DNA of 5,379 bases, taken from assembly GCA_035500455.1 (NCBI GenBank), contig DATJXG010000381.1:1-5379 (forward strand), written 5' to 3'. Numbering within the stretch: position 1 is the first letter of the stretch; every line of letters starts with the position of its first letter. Made by a program: the position numbers and the translations under genes. The stretch comes from DATJXG01 sp035500455 (GTDB lineage Bacteria > Acidobacteriota > Terriglobia > Terriglobales > Acidobacteriaceae). Shown in pieces: positions 1 through 5,379 of this stretch. A model generated the notes under the pieces. The model was not told the origin of the DNA. It saw only the letters and a program-made list of their open reading frames with translations, and made no database searches.

Positions 1-528
1 CACATGCGCCGCCTGCGCAGCCACGGCAGTCCGCAACGTTATGTGCATGAAGAAATGGGCTGGAACTGCCGCCTCGACGCCATTCAGGCCGCGATTCTGC
101 GGGTGAAGCTGCCGCATGTAGAGAAATGGAATCAGCAACGCTGCGAGCGCGCCGCAACTTACGATCGCCTGTTTCGCCAGGCTGGCCTTGCGCATTCTTC
201 GCACACGACCGAGCCGACCACGTCATCACCGATGCTGCCGCCGCACATCGCGGCGCACGCAACGCCAGTGTTCCACCAATACGTGATCCGCGCTCACCGC
301 CGCGACCAACTCCGCCAATTCCTCAGCGGCCGCAACATCGGCAGCGAAGTGTACTATCCCCTGCCGCTTCATTTGCAGCCTGCCCTGGGCTGTCTCGGCT
401 ACCTGGCGGGCGATTTCCCCGAGGCTGAACGCGCCTCGCGCGAGGTATTGGCTCTACCCATGTTCCCCGAACTCACGGAGGAAGAACAGCAGATGGTAGT
501 GAACGCAATAGCGGAGTTTTATTCGTAG
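1..528 (+). CDS. DegT/DnrJ/EryC1/StrS-family sugar aminotransferase, C-terminal part (5' end outside window)
   Basis: This is the C-terminal 175 residues of a PLP-dependent aminotransferase that transfers an amino group, usually from glutamate, to a keto group on a nucleotide-linked sugar in the cytoplasm. The family supplies amino sugars for O-antigen, capsule or exopolysaccharide. The reading frame is open from base 1, so the ATG at position 4 is internal and not the start. Family hallmarks visible, counted from the first codon, are LRSHGS (5-10), the GWNCRLDAIQAAIL segment (20-33) that follows the PLP lysine in the fold, FHQYVIR (91-97), YYPLPLHLQ (118-126) and LALPMFPELTEEEQ (150-163). 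The PLP-binding lysine and the start lie off the left edge. Family members are about 370-400 residues, so somewhat under half is present. Residues 64-90 are a His/Thr/Ser/Pro-rich loop. The exact sugar substrate cannot be read from this part. The stop is TAG at 526-528. Confidence 0.93.
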   Translation, partial: HMRRLRSHGSPQRYVHEEMGWNCRLDAIQAAILRVKLPHVEKWNQQRCERAATYDRLFRQAGLAHSSHTTEPTTSSPMLPPHIAAHATPVFHQYVIRAHRRDQLRQFLSGRNIGSEVYYPLPLHLQPALGCLGYLAGDFPEAERASREVLALPMFPELTEEEQQMVVNAIAEFYS

Positions 529-563
529 GACCGCTAGATACAGGGCAAACGCAGGTCAAAACC

Positions 564-3038
564 ATGCATGCCATCACCCAGGATATGCGCTTCGCATTTC
601 GCCAGTTGCGCAAGGCGCCCGGCTTCACCCTGACAGTCGTCGTTACCCTGGCCCTAGGCATTGGCGCGACCACCGCCATCTTTTCGCTGGTCGAAGGCGT
701 TCTCCTGCGCCCGCTCCCGTTCAGCGATCCTGACCGATTGGTTCTGCTGGGAGATCACCTGGGGAATTCGCCGAATCTGCCGGTCACCGCCCGGGAGATT
801 GGTACATACACAACTGCCGCTACTGCTTTTTCCTCCCTCGGCGGCTACATCACCGTAGGCTACGAACTTTCCGGCGGCACGATTCCCGAGGAGGTCTTCG
901 CCGCCCGCTTGACCGCCAGCACGTTTCCTACCCTCGGCGTTCGTCCCATTCTCGGCCGCACGTTTACCCGGCAGGAAGACGAGGGCCACCAACCCGTCGC
1001 CGTGATCAGCTACGCGCTGTGGCTCAACCGTTATCATCGCGATCCCAACATCCTGGGCAGCTCGATCGTTCTTGATCGCAAGACTTACTCCATCATCGGC
1101 GTCATGCCCCGCAGCTTCGAGTTTCCCCTGCAGCCCGGCCATCTCAACCAGTCGCAGCTCTGGGTTCCGTTGAGCCTCACCGCCGACGAACTCTCCGAGC
1201 AGAGCACCGGCTTCTGGGGATACCACATGGTTGCCCGCCTCAAGGACGGCGTCACCCTCGCCCAGGCCGCGCGGGACTCCGACCGCGTCTCCCGCCAGAT
1301 CATGCGCGAGTTCCCGCCCAACATGTCGGCCATCAAAATTCGCGGCGACGTGACCCCGCTGCGCGAAAACGCCATATCGGACGCGCGGCCGCTGCTGCGG
1401 AATCTGCTCCTCGCCGTCTCCGTCGTTCTGCTGATCGCCTGCGTCAACGTCGCCGGCATGCAGTTGGTCCGCGCCATTCGCCGCCGTCGCGAATATGCCG
1501 TTCGCCTGGCGCTGGGCGCGCGCGCTGCAGCGATCATCCGCGGCTCGATCTTCGAAGGGCTTCTGCTCAGCGCGGCCGGGGGACTGCTGGGCCTGGCATT
1601 CGCCGCAATCGCGGTGCGGACCGCGCTGCATCTGCTGCCCGAGTCCATGCCGCGCATCGATGCCATCTCGATCGATGCCGCAGTCATTGCCTTCGCCCTG
1701 CTCCTCGCCTTGCTCACCGGTGTTCTGTGCAGCCTCGCGCCTGCCTTCGCAGCTTTGCGCACCAACCTCACCGAAAGCCTCAAAGACGGCCCTCGAACCA
1801 ACGCCGGCTCCTCGGGCCATACCTGGCTGCGCTCGGCCCTGGTGGTTTCCGAGATTGCCGTAGCCCTGGTGCTGCTGACTGTCTCCGGCGCCTTCCTGCG
1901 CAGTTTCCAGAAAATGCGCGCCGTCGATCCCGGCTTCCGCCCCGACCACGTACTGGTCGCGGGTTATCAACTCCCGCTCAACCAATATCCAACCGACGCT
2001 TCTGTGGATGCCTTCAACCGCGCCGTCATCGACCGCCTTTCCGCCAAGCCCGGCATCACCGCCGTCGGCATCACCGATTCCCTCCCGGCAACCGACTTCT
2101 CACCCAAAGCCGCATACACGGTAGAAGGCGATCCCGCCGAGAACTGGAAGTTGAAGTTCGCCGCCTTCGCCAACGTGTACGGCGATTACTTCCACGCCAT
2201 GGGCACGCCCTTAATCGAGGGCCGGACGCTTACCCAGGACGACCGCCCCGATTCTCAACTGGTGATTCTCGTGAACCAGTCGATGGCGAAGCATTGCTGG
2301 CCCGGCCAGAGCCCCATCGGCAAGCGCCTGCACGTCGGCAATCCAAAGAAAGGACTTCCGTGGGCAACGGTAGTTGGAGTGGTCGCCGATACCAAGATCG
2401 GCGCTCTCGACGAACCCAGCACCGACCAGTGGTACAGCCCTGCCCAGCAGCCTGCAATACTCTTCGGCCGCGAATTTACAGGAAAACTCGTCAATCCCGC
2501 CGGCGGATACGTCGCGCTGCGTTCCGCCCTGCCCCCGGAGCAGATGACGCAAACGCTGCGCTCGGCCATCGCCGAAATCGATCCTCTGCTCGCTCTGCAA
2601 CAGGTGCAGCCCATGAACGATGTGATTTCCAACGTGGAAGCCCCGCGCCGCTTCAACACCGATCTCGTCACCGCTTTTGCCTTAGGCGGGCTTTTGTTGG
2701 CCGTGACTGGAATCTACGCGGTGGTAACTTTCTCCGCCGCGCTGCGCAATTACGAGATCGCCATTCGCATGGCGCTGGGCGCGCAGCGCACCGGTATTGC
2801 GAGGCTGGTGCTGGCTTCGGGTGTGAAGCTGGCGCTCCTGGGATGTGCCATTGGCATACTCGGATCGCTGGCGGTGTCGCGCCTGGTAAGTTCGTTCCTC
2901 TTCGAGGTAAGCGCCACCGACCCAGCCATCTACGCTGCGGGCGTTGTGGTCATGCTTCTGATGGCCCTGCTGGCCTCAGCCCTGCCCGCAGCCCGCGCCG
3001 CCTCTGCAAACCCGATCGAAACCCTGCGCTCGATCTGA
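564..3038 (+). CDS. ADOP-family permease (duplicated MacB/FtsX-type ABC permease)
   Basis: This is a complete 824-residue inner-membrane protein with the layout of acidobacterial duplicated orphan permeases: two MacB/FtsX-type permease units fused in one chain. The N-terminus (QDMRFAFRQLRKAPGFT, 6-22) and LALGIGATTAIFSLVEGVLL (29-48) match the family opening. Segment estimates are: TM1 20-42; periplasmic MacB-like domain about 55-270; FtsX-type TM 278-302, 329-355 and 371-397; TM5 421-447; second periplasmic domain about 450-695; TM 700-727, 748-775 and 787-813. The coupling-helix motif occurs twice, as EYAVRLALGAR (310-320) and EIAIRMALGAQ (731-741), which shows the duplication. The protein ends NPIETLRSI, as is common in the family. 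No ATPase gene lies in the window, so the partner, if any, and the substrate are unknown. The start is supported by the family N-terminus and a weak AGG at 553-555. The gene begins 35 nt after the aminotransferase stop and could be co-transcribed with it. Confidence 0.97.
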   Translation: MHAITQDMRFAFRQLRKAPGFTLTVVVTLALGIGATTAIFSLVEGVLLRPLPFSDPDRLVLLGDHLGNSPNLPVTAREIGTYTTAATAFSSLGGYITVGYELSGGTIPEEVFAARLTASTFPTLGVRPILGRTFTRQEDEGHQPVAVISYALWLNRYHRDPNILGSSIVLDRKTYSIIGVMPRSFEFPLQPGHLNQSQLWVPLSLTADELSEQSTGFWGYHMVARLKDGVTLAQAARDSDRVSRQIMREFPPNMSAIKIRGDVTPLRENAISDARPLLRNLLLAVSVVLLIACVNVAGMQLVRAIRRRREYAVRLALGARAAAIIRGSIFEGLLLSAAGGLLGLAFAAIAVRTALHLLPESMPRIDAISIDAAVIAFALLLALLTGVLCSLAPAFAALRTNLTESLKDGPRTNAGSSGHTWLRSALVVSEIAVALVLLTVSGAFLRSFQKMRAVDPGFRPDHVLVAGYQLPLNQYPTDASVDAFNRAVIDRLSAKPGITAVGITDSLPATDFSPKAAYTVEGDPAENWKLKFAAFANVYGDYFHAMGTPLIEGRTLTQDDRPDSQLVILVNQSMAKHCWPGQSPIGKRLHVGNPKKGLPWATVVGVVADTKIGALDEPSTDQWYSPAQQPAILFGREFTGKLVNPAGGYVALRSALPPEQMTQTLRSAIAEIDPLLALQQVQPMNDVISNVEAPRRFNTDLVTAFALGGLLLAVTGIYAVVTFSAALRNYEIAIRMALGAQRTGIARLVLASGVKLALLGCAIGILGSLAVSRLVSSFLFEVSATDPAIYAAGVVVMLLMALLASALPAARAASANPIETLRSI

Positions 3039-3053
3039 ACCCGCGCAGTAGCG

Positions 3054-3084
3054 CCGGCGTCCCGCCGGGCTTCCACGACGCCGG
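3054..3084. terminator. GC-rich inverted repeat between convergent genes, possible bidirectional terminator
   Basis: Arms CCGGCGTC (3054-3061) and GACGCCGG (3077-3084) pair perfectly over 8 bp around a 15-nt loop. The hairpin begins 16 nt after the permease stop and lies about 80 nt beyond the lipoprotein stop on the other strand, where a shared terminator would be expected. Neither side has a clear T-run, so a canonical intrinsic terminator is not shown. A smaller hairpin, TGCCC (3095-3099) with GGGCA (3102-3106), follows. The role is inferred from position. Confidence 0.3.
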
Positions 3085-3165
3085 AGCGATTCCGTGCCCT
3101 TGGGCAAATCACCGACAAAACCGGGGCTCACAGTAATCCAACTTCGTAACGCAGGGAGCGCGTCC

Positions 3166-4218
3166 TCAACGTGTTTTACGCCGCGAATGCCTTCGCTGAC
3201 GGCCGGCGGCCGACGGCGGATGACTGACGACTTCCCCCGGCGCCAGCACCCGCCGCACAATCGGCGTGTTCAGCTTGTACTTGCGCTCGGTCACGTTGCC
3301 CTGGTCGTCCTGCGCGCGCAGGGTGAAGGTCGGCAGGTCGCCTTCCTTATCGAAGACTTCGTGCGACACCACCACCGGCAGCACTCCGTGAAGCCGCTCG
3401 CGATAGGCAGTTTCGTAGCGATGCCGCTTCACGTTCCAGGTGAACACGCGCGCCTGGTTGTAGTCGAAGGGCATGCCGTCTTTGGGCTCGGTGAGCAGCA
3501 CCAGGTATTGCGGAACTTTCTTGTCGCCGTCCTGAATTTCGTTGAGCTTGAAAAAAGCCACGATGCGCTGGCCCTCGGCATACTGCGCCACCTCCAGCGG
3601 AATGTCGGTGTCCAGCATGCGGCCGAGAACCCAGCCCACATGCGCATCCGGGTCGCGAACCAGCCACCAGTCTTCCAGCGGTTTGGGAGGCTCGCCGCCG
3701 GGCGTGGCCGGCTTGGCCGCCGCCCCCGCCACAACTTTCTCGCTGGTGCCGCGTTTGAGCAAGGAAACTTTCGCCCCTTGGGTGAGGATGTAAAGATGTT
3801 CGGTGTCGCGGCCGGGTTCTTCGTGCAGGTTGGTTTCGTTGCGCGTCGTGGCCGTGCCCTGCACCGGATCTGACTGCGCCTGCTGCGCCAGTTTCTGGAA
3901 GGCGTTGAACACGTCCGGCGTGACCAGATAGCGCTCCTCCATCCAGCCGTCTACTCCGCTGGCGGTGCGCACGTGCGCGAAGCGGCGCTCACGCTCGATG
4001 ATCTCCACCCGCTCGCCGTTCTTGACGTATCCCTGCTTGTTGTAAACCGCGGCCACGCGGTCACGCAGCACCACCTGCGGCGCGGAGACATATGCCGCCT
4101 CCAGATTCCGGGTGTGCATGCGGTTACAGCCGGCAAACAACAGCAAAACCAGAGCGAATGGAAGCGCGGCGCAGCGTGCGGCGGGTTGAAAGCAGGTTTT
4201 CAAGGGTTCACAAAACAA
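3166..4218 (-). CDS. SH3-domain lipoprotein of unknown function
   Basis: This is a predicted 350-residue envelope lipoprotein. The N-terminus has basic residues (K7, R15), a hydrophobic stretch (19-28) and the lipobox LFAGC with Cys31, so signal peptidase II should cleave before Cys31. The residue after Cys is Asn, which by the Escherichia rule would not retain it in the inner membrane. The first SH3b-like domain is about 37-100, ending GVDGWMEERYLV. The second is about 123-203: it opens with NLHEEPG and ends WWLVRDPDAHVGWVLGRML, with an Ala/Pro/Gly-rich insert at 163-180. Residues 210-328 look like a separate beta-rich domain that I do not recognise. The tail (339-350) is strongly basic. SH3b domains often bind cell-wall peptides, but no enzyme domain is present. 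The start is uncertain: the codon at 4218 is TTG, and an in-frame TTG at 4203 gives a more usual 25-residue signal peptide. Neither has a clear ribosome-binding site. The stop is TGA at 3168-3166. Confidence 0.85.
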   Translation of the reverse strand: MFCEPLKTCFQPAARCAALPFALVLLLFAGCNRMHTRNLEAAYVSAPQVVLRDRVAAVYNKQGYVKNGERVEIIERERRFAHVRTASGVDGWMEERYLVTPDVFNAFQKLAQQAQSDPVQGTATTRNETNLHEEPGRDTEHLYILTQGAKVSLLKRGTSEKVVAGAAAKPATPGGEPPKPLEDWWLVRDPDAHVGWVLGRMLDTDIPLEVAQYAEGQRIVAFFKLNEIQDGDKKVPQYLVLLTEPKDGMPFDYNQARVFTWNVKRHRYETAYRERLHGVLPVVVSHEVFDKEGDLPTFTLRAQDDQGNVTERKYKLNTPIVRRVLAPGEVVSHPPSAAGRQRRHSRRKTR

Positions 4219-4222
4219 TATA
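4217..4222 (-). promoter_or_regulatory. possible -10 element of the lipoprotein gene
   Basis: Read on the minus strand, TATATT spans 4222-4217. If it is a -10 box, transcription would begin near 4210, downstream of the TTG at 4218, leaving the TTG at 4203 as start with an almost leaderless mRNA. No good -35 hexamer sits 16-18 nt upstream; a TTGACC lies at 4263-4258, which is too far. This is weak evidence and matters only because it bears on the start choice. Confidence 0.2.
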
Positions 4223-4242
4223 GCGCAGATCGGTTGCTGGTC

Positions 4243-4345
4243 TGGTCGCTAGTCGTTGGTCAAGTCGTCAGTCTTTAGTCGTCAGTCATCAGTCTTCGGT
4301 CTTCAGTCTTCGTCAGCATTTGCGATTGCGTCAGTCGTCGGTCGC
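4243..4345. repeat. degenerate 7-nt tandem repeat (consensus about CAGTCTT)
   Basis: The clearest part is seven consecutive heptamers at 4262-4310: aAGTCGT, CAGTCTT, TAGTCGT, CAGTCAT, CAGTCTT, CGGTCTT and CAGTCTT. Exact CAGTC occurs at 4269, 4283, 4290, 4304 and 4332, with all distances multiples of seven. Degenerate units continue in another phase to the left (TGGTCGC at 4243, TAGTCGT at 4250, TGGTCAA at 4257) and in phase at 4332 and 4339 on the right. It is a small satellite that starts about 25 nt upstream of the lipoprotein start codon at 4218. Confidence 0.75.
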
Positions 4346-4357
4346 TTGCCCCCTCGT

Positions 4358-4385
4358 TGTCATTCCGAGCGAAGCGAGGAATCTC
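4358..4385. repeat. dispersed extragenic hairpin repeat ('HSERSEES'-type)
   Basis: The core CATTCCGAGCGAAG followed by CGAGGAATCTC is a repeat I recall from intergenic DNA of many bacteria, where false ORF calls translate it as HSERSEES. It folds as ATTCC (4362-4366) with GGAAT (4378-4382), two facing G/A mismatches, then GC (4369-4370) with GC (4374-4375) and a GAA loop. Only one copy is in this window, so its dispersed nature rests on memory and not on this sequence. Confidence 0.6.
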
Positions 4386-4509
4386 GGTCTGATGCGGCTC
4401 GTCTGGACGCCCGCAGTGCCCGTAAAGCTGCTATCAACTCACCCTTGAAAACCAAGGGCTTATGCGGCCACTATTTTGCCTGAAATGAGATAACGACTCC
4501 CTGCTCAAC

Positions 4510-4536
4510 AGCTTACAGATATAATATCTTTAAGCT
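4510..4536. repeat. AT-rich 27-nt near-perfect palindrome containing TATAAT
   Basis: Arms AGCTTACAGATAT (4510-4522) and ATATCTTTAAGCT (4524-4536) flank a central A at 4523 and match at 12 of 13 positions; the one mismatch is C4516 against T4530. The core 13 nt is perfect. It contains TATAAT (4520-4525) on the plus strand and is a conspicuous AT island in GC-rich DNA. No good -35 box lies 16-18 nt upstream. It could be an operator, a promoter core, or the edge of a degraded mobile repeat; nothing here decides among them. Confidence 0.6.
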
Positions 4537-4539
4537 AAC

Positions 4540-4596
4540 AATCGCACAGGATGCGATTCTACAGGCTTTAAGCCACAGGGTGGCCCGAAGGTCGCC
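4540..4596 (+). repeat. three successive inverted repeats with spaced ACAGG motifs
   Basis: Three hairpins follow one another. AATCGCA (4540-4546) pairs with TGCGATT (4552-4558) over a CAGGA loop. GGCTT (4564-4568) pairs with AAGCC (4570-4574). GGTGGCC (4579-4585) pairs with GGTCGCC (4590-4596) around CGAA if G-U pairs are allowed. The last pairs fully only as plus-strand RNA; the minus strand would have two A/C mismatches. ACAGG recurs at 4546, 4561 and 4575. I do not recognise a known RNA family, and the strand is a suggestion from the G-U pairs only. Confidence 0.4.
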
Positions 4597-4601
4597 GCCG
4601 G

Positions 4602-4622
4602 AGACAAAGCCCGCAGGCGGGC
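4602..4622 (-). terminator. possible intrinsic terminator of the phosphofructokinase gene
   Basis: On the minus strand GCCCGC (4622-4617) and GCGGGC (4614-4609) form a GC-rich stem, directly followed by TTTGTCT (4608-4602). It lies about 115 nt beyond the phosphofructokinase stop. The T-run is interrupted and the loop is tight, or four bases if one pair opens, so the call is tentative. If real, it would separate phosphofructokinase transcription from the lipoprotein gene. Confidence 0.4.
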
Positions 4623-4737
4623 CGTAGAACGCAATTGCGGGGCATTCCAGCGAGGGTTCTGACCGTCAAAAAGGCTGGCGCGATTTCAACGACTTAGCGG
4701 AGCCTGAACTCATTACGCGAACTCAGGGGTCAGTCCA

Positions 4738-5379
4738 CTAGTCGCCAAAGCAAATCCCGATTGCCCGGGCCGCGCTTACCAGCTCCCCGCCGGGATCCAC
4801 GTTCTTCATCTTGCCGATGGCTTCGGCGATATCCACCGCTTCGATGCGGGTGTTGCGCAGGCAGACCATTTTCCCGAAGCCTCCCTGCGCGATCAGGTCC
4901 ACGGCGGCAACCCCGAAGCGCGTGGCCAGGATGCGGTCGTAAGGCGTGGGCGAACCGCCGCGCTGGATATGTCCCAGCACGCTGATCCGCACTTCCTTGT
5001 GCGCCATCACCGCGATGGCATTGCCCACCACCGTGCCCACCGAACCCATCCGGCTGTCTTTCAGCTCGCGCGGCAACGAAATGCCTTCCGCCACCACGAT
5101 GATGGTGAAGTGCTTGCCGTAGCTTTCCCGCTCGGCTACGTGTTTCACCACACCCTCGAGGGTAAACTGGATCTCCGGAATGAGAATGACGTGCGCGCCC
5201 CCGGCGATGCCGGCGCTAAGCGCGATCCAGCCCGCGTCCCGCCCCATCACCTCCACGATCATCACGCGATGGTGGGACTCCGCCGTGGTGTGGATCTTAT
5301 CCACCGCGTCGGTGGCGGTGTTCATGGCGGTATCGAAGCCGAAGGTCACCTCGGTGGCGCCCAGGTCGTTGTCGATGGT
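4738..5379 (-). CDS. 6-phosphofructokinase, C-terminal part (5' end outside window)
   Basis: This encodes the last 213 residues of a cytoplasmic phosphofructokinase, which phosphorylates fructose 6-phosphate to fructose 1,6-bisphosphate in glycolysis. The frame is open from the right edge; a GTG at 5349 is internal. Counting from the edge, the active-site motif TIDND is 1-5, with the catalytic Asp at 3. Substrate residues match Escherichia PfkA by spacing: Arg38 (R162), Met45 in VMGR (M169), Glu98 in VAEG (E222), Arg131 (R243), and His137 and Arg140 in LGHIQRGGSP (H249, R252). A 12-residue insertion lies between the E222 and R243 equivalents. The N-terminal nucleotide loops (GGDGS region) and the residue preceding TIDND are missing, so ATP and pyrophosphate dependence cannot be separated; the VMGRDAGWIALSAGIAGGA segment resembles the mixed-substrate clade. 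The stop is TAG at 4740-4738. Confidence 0.97.
   Translation of the reverse strand, partial: TIDNDLGATEVTFGFDTAMNTATDAVDKIHTTAESHHRVMIVEVMGRDAGWIALSAGIAGGAHVILIPEIQFTLEGVVKHVAERESYGKHFTIIVVAEGISLPRELKDSRMGSVGTVVGNAIAVMAHKEVRISVLGHIQRGGSPTPYDRILATRFGVAAVDLIAQGGFGKMVCLRNTRIEAVDIAEAIGKMKNVDPGGELVSAARAIGICFGD

Larger units (their letters stand above)
4219..4737. other. 519-nt non-coding region between lipoprotein and phosphofructokinase genes
   Basis: No convincing gene is visible on either strand. The only open frame of note (4256-4483, plus) runs through repeat DNA and is rejected. From left to right the region holds a degenerate heptamer array (4243-4345), a dispersed hairpin repeat (4358-4385), a small hairpin with arms CCCTTG (4442-4447) and CAAGGG (4453-4458), a cluster of inverted repeats including an AT-rich palindrome (4510-4639), and about 100 nt with little recognisable structure before the phosphofructokinase stop. 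In that last part GAACTCA occurs twice (4706-4712 and 4719-4725). Confidence 0.8.

Noticed and set aside
654..1985. 443-codon open frame on the minus strand inside the permease gene
   Set aside because: It is fully antisense to a permease with strong family motifs, its product is a low-complexity mix of Gly, Ala, Glu, Gln and Arg, and long antisense frames are expected opposite GC-rich genes.
1727..3136. 469-codon open frame on the plus strand overlapping the permease gene in another frame
   Set aside because: The product is dominated by Arg, Pro, Ala and Gly with no recognisable motif, while the permease frame keeps family motifs through the whole overlap. It is a composition shadow.
3094..3873. 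259-codon plus-strand frame opposite the lipoprotein gene
   Set aside because: It is antisense to a frame with a clear lipobox and SH3b-like domains, and nothing in its product looks like a known family.
4243..4345. CRISPR-like array
   Set aside because: The repeat unit is only 7 nt, degenerate and without spacers, and there are no cas genes.
4256..4483. 75-codon plus-strand frame in the non-coding region
   Set aside because: Its product consists of the heptamer repeat (QSSVF-type repeats) followed by HSERSEES, a well-known false-ORF signature.
4520..4525. TATAAT as a plus-strand promoter
   Set aside because: The hexamer is perfect, but no -35-like hexamer lies 16-18 nt upstream and the next gene is on the opposite strand. 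It is kept only as part of the palindrome entry.
4723..4737. TCAGGGGTCAGTCC just after the phosphofructokinase stop, as an end of a mobile element
   Set aside because: There is no second copy or matching inverted end in the window and no transposase; one short motif is not enough.

Overview
The window is a GC-rich chromosomal segment, most likely from an Acidobacteriota genome or a metagenome bin of that phylum. The strongest evidence is an 824-residue duplicated MacB/FtsX-type permease with no ATPase gene beside it. This matches the ADOP family (acidobacterial duplicated orphan permease), which is greatly expanded in that phylum. The intergenic DNA, with short heptamer runs and a 'CATTCCGAGCGAAG...' repeat, also fits such genomes, but this is recollection and not a search result.

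Layout from left to right. (1) Positions 1-528, plus strand: the last 175 residues of a DegT/DnrJ/EryC1/StrS-type PLP-dependent sugar aminotransferase, cut by the window edge. (2) Positions 564-3038, plus strand: the complete ADOP permease, 35 nt after the aminotransferase stop. (3) Positions 3039-3165: a short gap between convergent genes with a GC-rich inverted repeat. (4) Positions 3166-4218, minus strand: a complete lipoprotein with a signal peptide, a lipobox cysteine and two SH3b-like domains. (5) Positions 4219-4737: a 519-nt non-coding region. It holds a degenerate 7-nt tandem repeat, a dispersed hairpin repeat, an AT-rich 27-nt near-perfect palindrome followed by five more inverted repeats, and a terminator-like hairpin. 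(6) Positions 4738-5379, minus strand: the C-terminal 213 residues of a phosphofructokinase, cut by the right edge.

The four genes do not form one pathway. The aminotransferase belongs to nucleotide-sugar or surface-glycan synthesis. The permease is an envelope protein of unknown substrate. The lipoprotein is an envelope protein of unknown role. The phosphofructokinase is central glycolysis. The aminotransferase and permease might share a transcript. The phosphofructokinase and lipoprotein lie in the same direction but are too far apart to assume this.

I found no CRISPR array, tRNA, rRNA, transposase, phage gene, toxin-antitoxin pair or defence gene. The part least explained by ordinary annotation is the non-coding stretch 4219-4737, especially the cluster of inverted repeats at 4510-4639. 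I do not see convincing evidence of a new multi-gene system.
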